Positions 1-7,122 are shown, counted from the first letter of the stretch. The stretch: DNA of 24,184 nt from Prevotella sp. CAG:924 (GCA_000431975.1 HF988553.1:1-24184); one strand, 5' to 3'. Notes: a model not told the origin generated them from the letters alone. Numbers and translations: made by a program.

Positions 1-140
1 TAATTAAGTTTTCGGACGGCCTCCCCCTCGAATAGCCACCTCATACTATTTTCGAAGCATCATGGTCACGCTCTCAGATTTCTCCTATCAGCCATCCGTC
101 AACAAGATCTTGGAGTCATTCCGGAAAAGTTGTCTGTATG

Positions 141-1709
141 TTATTTTCCCAATATTTTTTTTATCTTCCCTTCTACCTTTCCTACAAGTTTCGTCCATAG
201 GGCGGTTTTGGCACGCAATTGGTGCAGACTGAATGTAGCGGAGATCATAAACAAGACCACTCCCACACTGATGGCCCACAAAGATGCACTATAAAGCAGT
301 ACGAGGACCGCCGCCACACCAAGTGGCATCTGCCCAAGCAGGCAGATCAACACATCACGCGACATCCGATAGTGGTAACGCCAACGGGTATAAGTCAATA
401 CCATAACAACATTTATCACCGCCACTGCAAGCAGGCCCCAGCCTGTACCTGTAAGACCGAAGAAGCGATAACCTAAGATCACCGCCACGATCAACAACAC
501 TGCATAGGCCCCTTCCTGAAAGAGATAGGTCGACGAGTCACCACGCGAGAGGGCGATATATTCAACAGGCATAGACACAGCCCGGAAATACATAGCCACC
601 GTCGTGATGCGCATCATATCGACGACAGGCAAAAACTTGCCGCTGAAGAGCAGGGGCATAAGAACTGGCAAAACAAGAATGAACAGAACCAGCAGCGGCG
701 ACACGATCAACAGGCACACTTCTATCTGGCGGTTAACGGTCAAGTTAAGTTCACTGCCCAAATGGCTAATGCCGGAAAGACGAGGAAAGTAATCTGTCTC
801 CATTGCAGAGAATACAAGTCCCGCATAAGTGACTGTCATCACATAGCCAGCATTGTAGAGACCTACAACGGCCAAATCACCCGTATGGTTAAGATATCCC
901 CGGATCACAAAGTCCGCTCCACTGGCCATAATACCGGCAAGAACAAAAGCAACACCCAAGCGGATCATGCCGCCGCCTTCGTGCCACAAGCTGCGGACCA
1001 TGGCCTTACTATAGCCTTGTTCTGTACCGCAGGCTGTCTCTATTCCCTTCTCATCTCCTCTGCCTATCTGACGCAGACGTAAAGGATAGAGTTTATAAGA
1101 ATATCCCACCGTCAGCACGCATTGGATCAATCCCACTATAAATAAAGACGGGATGATGGCTGCCTGTCCCCATACATAATAGAGGGGGACAGAACTGAGA
1201 AGCGAGCCGATCATTCCATAGAGTGAGATGACAGCCAGACGGCGCAACTGACGCACGCCTTTCAACACGGCCGTCTCACCACCGGTGATGGCAGCAAGGG
1301 CAATGACCGGAGAGAGAAACAGGAAATGAAGAGTATGATTACCCCAATCAAAAGTCCATCGACTGAGCAGGGGCGACAAAGCTGCACAGAGCACAAGCCC
1401 CAGAAAAGCGGCAAGAAAGCTCCAAAAGCGGATAAGCAATACTGTGTGTTCTATCCGTTTTCTGTCACCGCTCTCGTAAGCCTCTGACAACGAACGGACA
1501 GCGCTCATTGGAATACCAAAATCCGTTGTGTTGCTCAGCAGCGTTATCGTCGAATTAAACAACGACACCAGACCCATACCCTCAGGACCGAGAATGAGCG
1601 CAACAAATTTGCTGCGCACCACCCCGATGAGGATATTCAGTCCTTGTACGCCTCCGAAAAGGCCGGTATATTTTAGGATATGATCGTAAGAGTCTTTCTG
1701 TTTTTCCAC
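141..1709 (-). CDS. Wzx-like O-antigen/polysaccharide flippase (MOP superfamily)
   Basis: Predicted inner-membrane protein of 522 residues with about 12-14 hydrophobic segments across its whole length. It resembles the Bacteroidota O-antigen translocase branch of the MOP superfamily, which flips undecaprenyl-linked sugar repeats to the periplasmic face. The N-terminus has the family look: a short polar stretch, then a glycine-rich first helix (TGLFGGVQGLN) and an LGPEGMG loop near residue 41. The start codon is GTG at 1709; a TAA lies in frame 10 codons upstream and the next internal ATG would remove the first helix. The likely promoter (-7 at 1807-1814) gives a leader of about 90 nt that contains a hairpin, CCCGAT (1731-1736) with ATCGGG (1745-1750). 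It is transcribed away from the sigma-factor operon; partner polysaccharide genes would lie beyond the left edge. Class is fairly sure, substrate unknown. Confidence 0.85.
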   Translation of the reverse strand: MEKQKDSYDHILKYTGLFGGVQGLNILIGVVRSKFVALILGPEGMGLVSLFNSTITLLSNTTDFGIPMSAVRSLSEAYESGDRKRIEHTVLLIRFWSFLAAFLGLVLCAALSPLLSRWTFDWGNHTLHFLFLSPVIALAAITGGETAVLKGVRQLRRLAVISLYGMIGSLLSSVPLYYVWGQAAIIPSLFIVGLIQCVLTVGYSYKLYPLRLRQIGRGDEKGIETACGTEQGYSKAMVRSLWHEGGGMIRLGVAFVLAGIMASGADFVIRGYLNHTGDLAVVGLYNAGYVMTVTYAGLVFSAMETDYFPRLSGISHLGSELNLTVNRQIEVCLLIVSPLLVLFILVLPVLMPLLFSGKFLPVVDMMRITTVAMYFRAVSMPVEYIALSRGDSSTYLFQEGAYAVLLIVAVILGYRFFGLTGTGWGLLAVAVINVVMVLTYTRWRYHYRMSRDVLICLLGQMPLGVAAVLVLLYSASLWAISVGVVLFMISATFSLHQLRAKTALWTKLVGKVEGKIKKILGK

Positions 1710-1806
1710 TATGGTAGAAACGCAGACCGCCCCGATTTATTGTGATCGGGATATTTTGTCTGTTATCATAAAGCCACATGAGACACTGACGGCATTCTCT
1801 TTCTTA

Positions 1807-1814
1807 CAAAGCTA
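1807..1814 (-). promoter_or_regulatory. Predicted -7 element for the flippase gene
   Basis: On the minus strand the octamer TAGCTTTG matches the Bacteroidota -7 consensus TAnnTTTG. It lies about 97 nt upstream of the GTG start at 1709. No good -33 TTTG is visible, so this is a moderate call. Confidence 0.45.
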
Positions 1815-1921
1815 CCGCCACTGACTTGGCCGACATCTGTAACAGCCATCACAGTTTTACCTGTCATTCCAAATTCCATAAAAAAGCATTTTCTCATGTC
1901 ACGTTTTCCCGACTCATACGT

Positions 1922-1929
1922 TACCTTTG
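1922..1929 (+). promoter_or_regulatory. Predicted -7 element for the sigma-factor operon
   Basis: TACCTTTG matches TAnnTTTG exactly. The ATG at 1937 is only 7 nt after its last base, so the transcript would be leaderless or nearly so. This position also argues against the longer in-frame start at 1826, which lies upstream of the promoter. Confidence 0.6.
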
Positions 1930-1936
1930 TGTAACA

Positions 1937-2458
1937 ATGATGACACCGGAAGATTTTAACCGCATAATCATCCCGATGCGCGACGAGCTGAAAGGCCTTG
2001 CACGCAAGCTGACGGGAGATGACTACAGCGCTGAGGACCTGGTACAAGAGGTCATGCTCAAGCTCTGGAGCATGCGGTCTGTACTCGACCGGTACGACAA
2101 CAAGAAAGCACTGGCCATGACCATGTTGCGGAATAAGTTCAATGACCAATGGCGACACCGCCAACTGGAAAACAGAACCATCATGGCAAACGGTATCACC
2201 GACGACTGGCACAGGACAGAGGCTAAAGACGAAGCCGATCTGGTCAGAATCATTGTCGAACATCTGCCGGAGCTACAAAAGCAGATATTCAAGATGAAAG
2301 AGATTGACGGCTACGACAACTCTGAGATAATGCAAATCACAGGATGCACGGCCGAGAGTCTACGACAAAACCTGTCAAGGGCACGGCGCAGAATCCGTGA
2401 AGACTTTATCAAGCTTACAGCTGTAAGAACTAAGAGGAACGACATTTTGACGCTTTAA
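1937..2458 (+). CDS. ECF-type RNA polymerase sigma factor (sigma-70 family)
   Basis: Small sigma factor of 173 residues with only the two ECF domains. Sigma region 2 is near the N-terminus, with the signature AEDLVQEVMLKLW around residues 34-46. Sigma region 4 is a C-terminal helix-turn-helix (LPELQKQIFKMKEIDGYDNSEI, then the recognition-helix segment ESLRQNLSRARRRIRE). The start was placed at ATG 1937 because the upstream in-frame extension to 1826 precedes the -7 element and does not look like sigma sequence; ATG 1940 is an equally possible second Met. The next gene, a single-TM anti-sigma-like protein, begins 16 nt after the stop, so the pair probably forms a sigma/anti-sigma module. The operon continues into periplasmic and outer-membrane proteins, suggesting an envelope signal. 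Target promoters are unknown; autoregulation is an inference. Confidence 0.9.
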   Translation: MMTPEDFNRIIIPMRDELKGLARKLTGDDYSAEDLVQEVMLKLWSMRSVLDRYDNKKALAMTMLRNKFNDQWRHRQLENRTIMANGITDDWHRTEAKDEADLVRIIVEHLPELQKQIFKMKEIDGYDNSEIMQITGCTAESLRQNLSRARRRIREDFIKLTAVRTKRNDILTL

Positions 2459-2474
2459 AAGAGGATCTTGAGTA

Positions 2475-2921
2475 ATGAAAAAGGAAGAATATATACAACA
2501 GCTTCTTGACAAATATCTCGACGGCGACACCTCTACCGCCGAAGAAGAGGCACTGCGTGGATATTTCATCCATAGCGGCGACGATATTCCGGAAGAATGG
2601 AGGCCCTACAAGGCATTGTTCACGTATATTGTCGAAGAGCGTGCCGGCAAGACTGTCACCAAGAGGACTGTCACCAGCAGTCATGTCAATTTCAAGGCCC
2701 TACTCCGCTACCGCCGGGTATATGCAGCCATGACGGCAGCGGCGGCACTGATTGCGGTAATGATGATTTCGTTGCCCCACACTGAGAAAAACTATGCTGT
2801 GATAGACGGCAAAGTGTACACCGACAAGAAAATTGTTGAAGATGAGGCATTAAAAGCGCTCGACATGGTGTCTTCCGACCAAGACGCCGATTTCAGCGCA
2901 CTTGAGATGATGCGTCAATGA
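2475..2921 (+). CDS. Putative anti-sigma factor, single transmembrane segment
   Basis: Protein of 148 residues. The first 35 residues (LLDKYLDGDTSTAEEEALRGYF) resemble the cytoplasmic start of Bacteroidota FecR/anti-sigma proteins. One hydrophobic helix spans about residues 82-100, preceded by basic residues, giving an N-in/C-out topology. A periplasmic tail of only about 48 residues follows. There is no zinc-binding HxxxCxxC motif and no FecR domain, so it is a minimal member. Its place 16 nt behind an ECF sigma gene is the main reason for the functional call. Just after the stop are two small hairpins: one includes the stop codon, and the other is GCCC-GAAA-GGGC at 2937-2948, a GNRA-type tetraloop. 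They might reduce transcription or protect the mRNA before the next gene. The specific function is inferred from context. Confidence 0.75.
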   Translation: MKKEEYIQQLLDKYLDGDTSTAEEEALRGYFIHSGDDIPEEWRPYKALFTYIVEERAGKTVTKRTVTSSHVNFKALLRYRRVYAAMTAAAALIAVMMISLPHTEKNYAVIDGKVYTDKKIVEDEALKALDMVSSDQDADFSALEMMRQ

Positions 2922-3006
2922 CTCATCTAGAGGATAGCCCGAAAGGGCACACCCCCGCCTCTCACTACATTATTTATATATAACACCAAAATCACTAGTC
3001 TGTAAT

Positions 3007-3606
3007 ATGAACGTACAATATTATACTCCGCAATTACCGGCTGCACATCTGGACACCCTCCAGACTGTGTACGCAAAAATACGGATTGTCTTCATGCGCC
3101 TCACCGCGACAGACGCCCCGGCAGGCCACAATAGTATAGCCCACCATCAGTCCGCTGTTTCCCACCATTTCGTATGGCATGGGCTGTGGCGTATCCTCCT
3201 TGTGATCGCCTTCGCTCTCACATCCGCAGCACCTGCCATGGCACAGGAGGGACTCAATATCAACAAGGTTTTTCAACGGTTCGGACACGCCAAAGGCTGT
3301 AAGATGGTCGAGATGCACAACGCCAAACTCAAGGGGTATGAGCTGAAGGTGTACAAAAGTCTTACTTATAAGAACATAGGAGCAAGTATCGATCCCTATC
3401 TTAAGGCCGACAAGAAGAATGCCAAGAAGATACGTGAGGTAATTGAAAACGGTCAGGTCGTAAGCGGGTACTACATGATGCCTCCCAAAGGCGACGGCAT
3501 CAACCGGTATATTCTGTTCAGTAAGGTAAGGCCCAACCGAGGGACGGTGATCTACATTGAAGGCGCACTCTCCCCCGATGATATCATGAAACTGTGCTAC
3601 GCATAA
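3007..3606 (+). CDS. Exported small protein of unknown function (possibly DUF6108-like)
   Basis: ORF of 199 residues. A hydrophobic segment (LWRILLVIAFALTSAAPAMA) ends in an Ala-x-Ala-type cleavage site before QEGLNINK, leaving a mature domain of about 120 residues. That domain ends with a conserved-looking strand pattern, NRYILFSKVRPNRG then TVIYIEGALSPDDIMKL. The pattern recalls small periplasmic Bacteroidota families such as DUF6108, but I could not verify this. The start is doubtful. ATG 3007 puts nearly 60 residues before the signal core, ATG 3094 about 30, and no ATG/GTG/TTG lies at the expected place. Either the signal peptide is unusual or the 5' end has been altered. It sits between the sigma/anti-sigma pair and two barrel genes (15 nt before the first), so it is probably co-transcribed with them. 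Confidence 0.65.
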   Translation: MNVQYYTPQLPAAHLDTLQTVYAKIRIVFMRLTATDAPAGHNSIAHHQSAVSHHFVWHGLWRILLVIAFALTSAAPAMAQEGLNINKVFQRFGHAKGCKMVEMHNAKLKGYELKVYKSLTYKNIGASIDPYLKADKKNAKKIREVIENGQVVSGYYMMPPKGDGINRYILFSKVRPNRGTVIYIEGALSPDDIMKLCYA

Positions 3607-3621
3607 TAATAAATAAAATAA

Positions 3622-4491
3622 ATGAAAGATATGAGAAAGACACTTTTACTCCTGGCAGCACTGCTGCCACTGACAGGCATGGCCGCTGAGACAGGCGATA
3701 CCACTTTCGTTGTAAACAGTAAGAAAATTGTTGTGGCCGATTCTGCAGGCATCACCAAGATATCGGTCTACGGCCATGACGGCAAGGCTCTTAACCGCAC
3801 ATATGAAACGGCCTTCGTCGACGGGCAGGAAATAGAGCGTGTTTATGTAACGTCCCCCTTCATTCCACAAAGCCTTAACCGCAAAAAGTGCCAGCCAAGA
3901 AGCCATTATCCCCTGTTCTTCATGGGATTCAGTCAGTTGGGCGGAAGCGTGATGGGCATGGGAGGCAACACCGCCATGCACACACGCGACTCCAAGTCGT
4001 GGGAATACGGATTCTCTCTTACCAGTCTGGCTTTCAGAATCACTAATCCGTTGGCAATCACCTCCGCATTTCAAATCGGACAAGTACACCATCACTTTCA
4101 GGACAACTATGTGCTGTCAACTATCGACGGCATAACTTCCATGCGGAAAATTGAGGGCGAGAAACTCAAAAAGAGCTATATCAGCTACACTTTCATACGC
4201 ATACCGGTGATGCTGGAGTGGCAGAAGCGTACCGGTGGAGCTGATGTCTTTGCCGCCATCGGTCCATCGCTGGAACTGCGCTGGAACGACCACTCTCGTT
4301 ACTTCATAGGTAAACATAAAACCACTGAGACAGGCGACATCAACATGAATCCCGTAGGTGTCAACCTCGATGTCCGTGCAGGCTATGGCTCTCTGTTAGT
4401 TTATGCACGCATGGCCCTCACTCCCCTGCTCAAGACCAAGGTAGCTCCCGAATGCTATCCTGTGTCCTTCGGACTGGGAATACGTATCTAA
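3622..4491 (+). CDS. Outer-membrane beta-barrel protein, first of a tandem pair
   Basis: Protein of 289 residues with a signal peptide (RKTLLLLAALLPLTGMAAE). A short N-terminal module comes first: a strand-rich stretch with KKIVVADS, then FVDGQEIERVYVTSPFIP around residues 67-84. It is followed by alternating amphipathic strands typical of a small porin-like barrel of the PorT/OMP_b-brl type. The protein ends in a strand with alternating hydrophobic residues (VSFGLGIRI). The gene lies 15 nt after the exported small protein and 30 nt before its paralogue at 4522. No enzyme motif is visible. Surface location is inferred from the signal peptide and strand pattern. Starting at the internal Met4 (ATGAGAAAG) is equally possible. 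Confidence 0.75.
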   Translation: MKDMRKTLLLLAALLPLTGMAAETGDTTFVVNSKKIVVADSAGITKISVYGHDGKALNRTYETAFVDGQEIERVYVTSPFIPQSLNRKKCQPRSHYPLFFMGFSQLGGSVMGMGGNTAMHTRDSKSWEYGFSLTSLAFRITNPLAITSAFQIGQVHHHFQDNYVLSTIDGITSMRKIEGEKLKKSYISYTFIRIPVMLEWQKRTGGADVFAAIGPSLELRWNDHSRYFIGKHKTTETGDINMNPVGVNLDVRAGYGSLLVYARMALTPLLKTKVAPECYPVSFGLGIRI

Positions 4492-4521
4492 CAAGCAATC
4501 ATTCTCTAAAACCCATCTGTC

Positions 4522-5421
4522 ATGAAACTGCTCTTTTTATTTACAGCACTCCTGTTTGCTGCCACGGCACACAGCGAAGAGGTCAACGACACTGCATTCA
4601 ACGTGAAAGACAAGAAAATTGTCGTCGATGTCCAAAACCGCAAAACTATCGTAACGGTGTACAACCGCGACGGCTATAAGCTCTCCAAAACCCGAGAGAT
4701 GGAGTACGTTGACGGTCAGGAGGTGGAACAGGTATATGTAGGCTCACCTCTAATCCCTATTGAAAATCTGCAGAATCTGAAATTCAAGTCTTTCCTGCCG
4801 ACAATATGGTATGGTTTCAACTACATCGGCGACCGGATATGCTCAGCAAGGAATAATGGCATTTACGGCCGGAGACACAATTCCTTTGAAATAGGAATAA
4901 CCCCGTGGTCGTTTGCCGTTCCCTTCAACAAAAGCAATACTTTGGGATTGGTTGGAGGCGTCCAACTCACATGGGTACACATGTGCTTCGACAAAAATTA
5001 TGCGGCAGGAATGCAGGGCGACCGCCTCGCATTCACACAGCTTGACATGAGAGCAGTGGGGAACAACATGAATTATGGTACGCTACGCATACCAGTGATG
5101 TTTTCTATGCAACAAAACTATTCGGACTATTGTTGTAATATAGGCTTCTCCGTCGAAATGCGCACCAACGGCTCCTACCGGTTCTCACCCGCTGCCGGCA
5201 GTGCGGCTCCTACCGTACCCGACGCACTGAAACTCAACCGATTCGGTCTGAACTTCGACTTTTCTTTTTGCATATCCAGTGTCTATTGCGGAGTATCCAT
5301 GGGACTTACACCATTATACCAGACTACAACAGGTGCCAAAGCATACTACACTGTCGCACATATAGGCATCAACCTGCCCGAACTGATCCGCTTATGCAAA
5401 AGTGACAAAAAGAAAAAATGA
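4522..5421 (+). CDS. Outer-membrane beta-barrel protein, second of a tandem pair
   Basis: Protein of 299 residues, signal peptide MKLLFLFTALLFAATAHSEE. It is a diverged paralogue of the preceding gene. Both share the pattern DT-x-F-x-V-x-x-KKIVV, a VY-x-x-DG-x-x-L motif, then (Y/F)VDGQE(I/V)E(R/Q)VYV-x-SP(F/L)IP, and a matching late segment (RIPVM, then LTPL). The barrel half is more divergent than the N-terminal module, suggesting the barrel loops are under different selection. The protein ends in a short basic tail (CKSDKKKK). Three codons after its stop, in the same frame, begins a relic of a large barrel protein. Function unknown; operon position points to control by the ECF sigma factor at 1937. 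Confidence 0.75.
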   Translation: MKLLFLFTALLFAATAHSEEVNDTAFNVKDKKIVVDVQNRKTIVTVYNRDGYKLSKTREMEYVDGQEVEQVYVGSPLIPIENLQNLKFKSFLPTIWYGFNYIGDRICSARNNGIYGRRHNSFEIGITPWSFAVPFNKSNTLGLVGGVQLTWVHMCFDKNYAAGMQGDRLAFTQLDMRAVGNNMNYGTLRIPVMFSMQQNYSDYCCNIGFSVEMRTNGSYRFSPAAGSAAPTVPDALKLNRFGLNFDFSFCISSVYCGVSMGLTPLYQTTTGAKAYYTVAHIGINLPELIRLCKSDKKKK

Positions 5422-5636
5422 TATAACAATATGGCATCCGCGCGTGAGCTGCATGTCTATGACCTTCTGAGGACGAATGACAGCTACAGCAGACTGCACA
5501 CGGGTCCGATGTTAGAGACCTACTACAATGAGCTCTCCATCAGCATGGTGACACTGTCTGTGAGATACAAGTTCAATGCCTTGAAAAACAAACATAAAGG
5601 CACGGAAGCCGGGCAAAGGCAGAAAAGCAGAATGCA

Positions 5637-5654
5637 AACCGGAAATATCCGGTT
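5637..5654. repeat. Palindromic hairpin in the relic region
   Basis: AACCGGA-AATA-TCCGGTT is a perfect 7-bp stem with a 4-nt loop, followed on the plus strand by GAACAATTTT. It could be a weak terminator at the original end of the operon. It lies about 33 nt before the stronger hairpin at 5688. Confidence 0.4.
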
Positions 5655-5686
5655 GAACAATTTTGATTTGAAAATACCGGAAATAC

Positions 5687-5722
5687 GAAAGGGATCGCTT
5701 ATCAATGTGAGCGATCCCTTTT
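5687..5722. terminator. Bidirectional Rho-independent terminator (barrel operon / kdsB)
   Basis: AAAGGGATCGCT (5688-5699) pairs perfectly with AGCGATCCCTTT (5710-5721) around a 10-nt loop, with a T tract on the plus strand. It lies 17 nt downstream of the kdsB stop and downstream of the relic, so it can serve both converging units. Confidence 0.75.
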
Positions 5723-5738
5723 GTATATACTCTCCTCA

Positions 5739-6482
5739 TCAACTGTTTTGCTTGAGAAAAGCCTCGGCACGGTCAAGATCGGCAGGAGTGTCTATACCCA
5801 CCGTCTCCATATCGGTAATACCTACACGGATGCGGTATCCATTGTAAAGCCACCGCAACTGCTCGAGCGACTCCGCCTTCTCGATAGGTGCTTGCGGTAA
5901 GGCGGTCACCTCACGGAGTACTTCACGACGGTAGGCATAGATACCAAGATGCTTCAGATAAGGATACCGGCCGAGCCAGTCGGTACGGTCAACGCCACGC
6001 ACGAACGGAATGACCGAACGCGAGAAATACAATGCGAAGCCACGGGCGTCGCAAACAATCTTCGGAGAATTTGGATTCTCCACCTCCTGCATCGTGGCAA
6101 AAGGCTTGCCGAGAGTGGCGATCTGCGTCGTCGCATCGTCAAACTGGGCACATACCGTCTCGATCTGCGATGGCTGGATGAACGGTTCATCACCCTGTAC
6201 ATTGACAATCACATCAGCCTTTGTTCCTGTCTTTTCCACAGCTTCCTCGATACGGTCAGTACCACTCTTATGGTCGGCCCGTGTCATCACAGCCTGTCCG
6301 CCAAAGCCGGTCACCGTGTCGAAAATACGCTGGTCATCCGTTGCCACATAAGCCTCCGGAATGATCTTTGTCACTTGCTCATAAACCCGCTGAATGACGG
6401 GCTTGCCTCCCAGCATAGCCAACGGCTTGCCGGGAAATCGCGTCGACGCATAGCGCGCCGGTATCATTGCACAAAATTTCAT
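5739..6482 (-). CDS. kdsB: 3-deoxy-manno-octulosonate cytidylyltransferase (CMP-KDO synthetase)
   Basis: Cytoplasmic enzyme that activates KDO with CTP to CMP-KDO for the inner core of lipopolysaccharide. From ATG 6482 the protein has 247 residues, the family's usual size, and begins MKFCAMIPARYASTRFPGKP, matching the conserved nucleotide-binding start. Further hallmarks are SGTDRI, NVQGDEPFI, KHLGIYAYRR, EKAESLEQLRWLYNGYRI and ETVGIDTPADLDRAE near the end. A longer in-frame reading from GTG 6515 adds 11 polar residues not typical of KdsB. The predicted promoter at 6607-6637 gives a leader of about 120 nt, which contains a short ORF whose TGA overlaps that GTG. It is monocistronic here, between a tRNA gene and the barrel operon relic. 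Confident call. Confidence 0.95.
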   Translation of the reverse strand: MKFCAMIPARYASTRFPGKPLAMLGGKPVIQRVYEQVTKIIPEAYVATDDQRIFDTVTGFGGQAVMTRADHKSGTDRIEEAVEKTGTKADVIVNVQGDEPFIQPSQIETVCAQFDDATTQIATLGKPFATMQEVENPNSPKIVCDARGFALYFSRSVIPFVRGVDRTDWLGRYPYLKHLGIYAYRREVLREVTALPQAPIEKAESLEQLRWLYNGYRIRVGITDMETVGIDTPADLDRAEAFLKQNS

Positions 6483-6606
6483 GATGATTGTTTTTGTATC
6501 ATTTTTCTTCTTCACGCAGGCACTACAGCTGGGAAACGTCTCATTGCTGTATCCACCGGCCGTGGCAACAACTCTCTAAGCCAAGCCGGAAGAGCCTGCC
6601 TCAATG

Positions 6607-6637
6607 CAAAGATAGAGTATTTTCGCTGCCGCTGCAA
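6607..6637 (-). promoter_or_regulatory. Predicted promoter of kdsB
   Basis: On the minus strand TTG (6637-6635) is followed, after 20 bp, by TATCTTTG (6614-6607), a match to the Bacteroidota -33/-7 layout. Transcription would start near 6600, leaving about 120 nt before the kdsB ATG. Confidence 0.6.
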
Positions 6638-6744
6638 GAAAACAAGGCAAGAATTTCAGAGATGACAAGACCTTGGAGAAAACGGCAAGGCCATATCGAC
6701 AGAGACGGCAATAGTCTAGCGCAAAAACAGTATGGAAATACAAC

Positions 6745-6780
6745 TAAAAAAGCCCGGCCTAGACGAACTAGCACCGGGCG
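6745..6780 (-). terminator. Rho-independent terminator of the tRNA-Phe gene
   Basis: On the minus strand GCCCGG (6779-6774) pairs with CCGGGC (6757-6752), with an inner CTAG/CTAG pairing, followed by six T. It lies 17 nt past the 3' end of the tRNA. Confidence 0.8.
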
Positions 6781-6796
6781 GAATGAAAGGAGGAAG

Positions 6797-6869
6797 TGGT
6801 ACCTCTTGGAGTTGAACCAAGGACACATGGATTTTCAGTCCATTGCTCTACCACCTGAGCTAAGGCACC
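6797..6869 (-). tRNA. tRNA-Phe (GAA)
   Basis: A 73-nt cloverleaf on the minus strand. The acceptor stem GGTGCCT pairs with AGGTACC (one G-U), discriminator A. The D arm contains TTAGCTCAGGTGGTAGAGC. The anticodon stem TGGAC/ATCCA-type carries loop CTGAAAA with anticodon GAA. The T arm is CTTGG-TTCAACT-CCAAG. The 3' CCA is not encoded (CTT follows), so it must be added by CCA transferase. It has its own promoter and terminator. Confidence 0.95.
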
Positions 6870-6897
6870 TTGATGAGTTATTTCTCATTTGCGGTTG

Positions 6898-6929
6898 CAA
6901 AGGTAATAAAAAAAATACTACCGAACAAA
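6898..6929 (-). promoter_or_regulatory. Predicted promoter of tRNA-Phe
   Basis: The minus strand reads TTTG (6929-6926), a 20-bp spacer, then TACCTTTG (6905-6898), an almost ideal Bacteroidota -33/-7 promoter. The tRNA 5' end lies 28 nt downstream of the -7 element. Confidence 0.75.
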
Positions 6930-6969
6930 CATTTTCCATAAAAAATGCTCGTGTTTCAGAAAAAAGATG

Positions 6970-6977
6970 TAACTTTG
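6970..6977 (+). promoter_or_regulatory. Predicted -7 element of tRNA-Pro
   Basis: TAACTTTG matches TAnnTTTG and lies 40 nt upstream of the mature tRNA 5' end. The short leader contains a GAAAAGAA / TTCTTTTC inverted repeat at about 6990-7006, just before the RNase P cleavage site. Confidence 0.6.
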
Positions 6978-7017
6978 CACTCGGCTTAAGAAAAGAAGTT
7001 CTTTTCACTACGGCTAT

Positions 7018-7090
7018 CGGGATTTAGCGCAGTTGGTAGCGCACTACGTTCGGGACGTAGGGGTCGGGCGTTCGAGTCGCCTAATCCCGA
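7018..7090 (+). tRNA. tRNA-Pro (CGG)
   Basis: A 73-nt cloverleaf. The acceptor stem CGGGATT pairs with AATCCCG, keeping the C1-G72 pair typical of bacterial tRNA-Pro; discriminator A. The anticodon stem CTACG/CGTAG carries loop TTCGGGA with anticodon CGG, reading CCG codons. The T arm is GGGCG-TTCGAGT-CGCCT. CCA is not encoded (CAA follows). It is divergent from tRNA-Phe. No duplicate of its 3' end is present in the window, so no integrated element is evident. Confidence 0.95.
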
Positions 7091-7092
7091 CA

Positions 7093-7122
7093 AAGAGACT
7101 TGCAGAATTGCAAGTCTTTTTT
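7093..7122 (+). terminator. Rho-independent terminator of tRNA-Pro
   Basis: AGACTTGCA (7096-7104) pairs perfectly with TGCAAGTCT (7109-7117) around loop GAAT and is followed by T6 (7117-7122). It begins 6 nt after the tRNA. Confidence 0.85.

Larger units (their letters stand above)
5431..5847 (+). pseudogene. C-terminal relic of a large outer-membrane barrel protein
   Basis: The first 65 or so codons (to about 5630) look like the extreme C-terminus of a large Bacteroidota outer-membrane barrel, the OMP_b-brl_3 / TonB-receptor-like group. Strands in LETYYNELSISMVTLSVRYKFN lead to a tail, NKHKGTEAGQRQKSRM, resembling the frequent ending (K/S)KYKGTGAGxxxKxRL/M. Everything N-terminal to this is missing: the in-frame stop just upstream is the TGA of the 4522 gene. 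The native stop also seems lost, because the frame runs on through a terminator hairpin and 109 nt into the 3' end of kdsB on the opposite strand. I interpret it as a deletion remnant rather than a 138-residue protein. The family assignment is from remembered sequence patterns. Confidence 0.5.

Noticed and set aside
1..44. Possible start of a further minus-strand gene (ATG at 44, MRWLFEGEAVRKLN)
   Set aside because: Only 14 codons lie in the window and no signal or family motif can be seen; it could equally be chance.
2937..2948. GCCC-GAAA-GGGC hairpin as an operon terminator after the anti-sigma gene
   Set aside because: The stem is only 4 bp and has no T tract; the downstream genes more likely belong to the same transcript.
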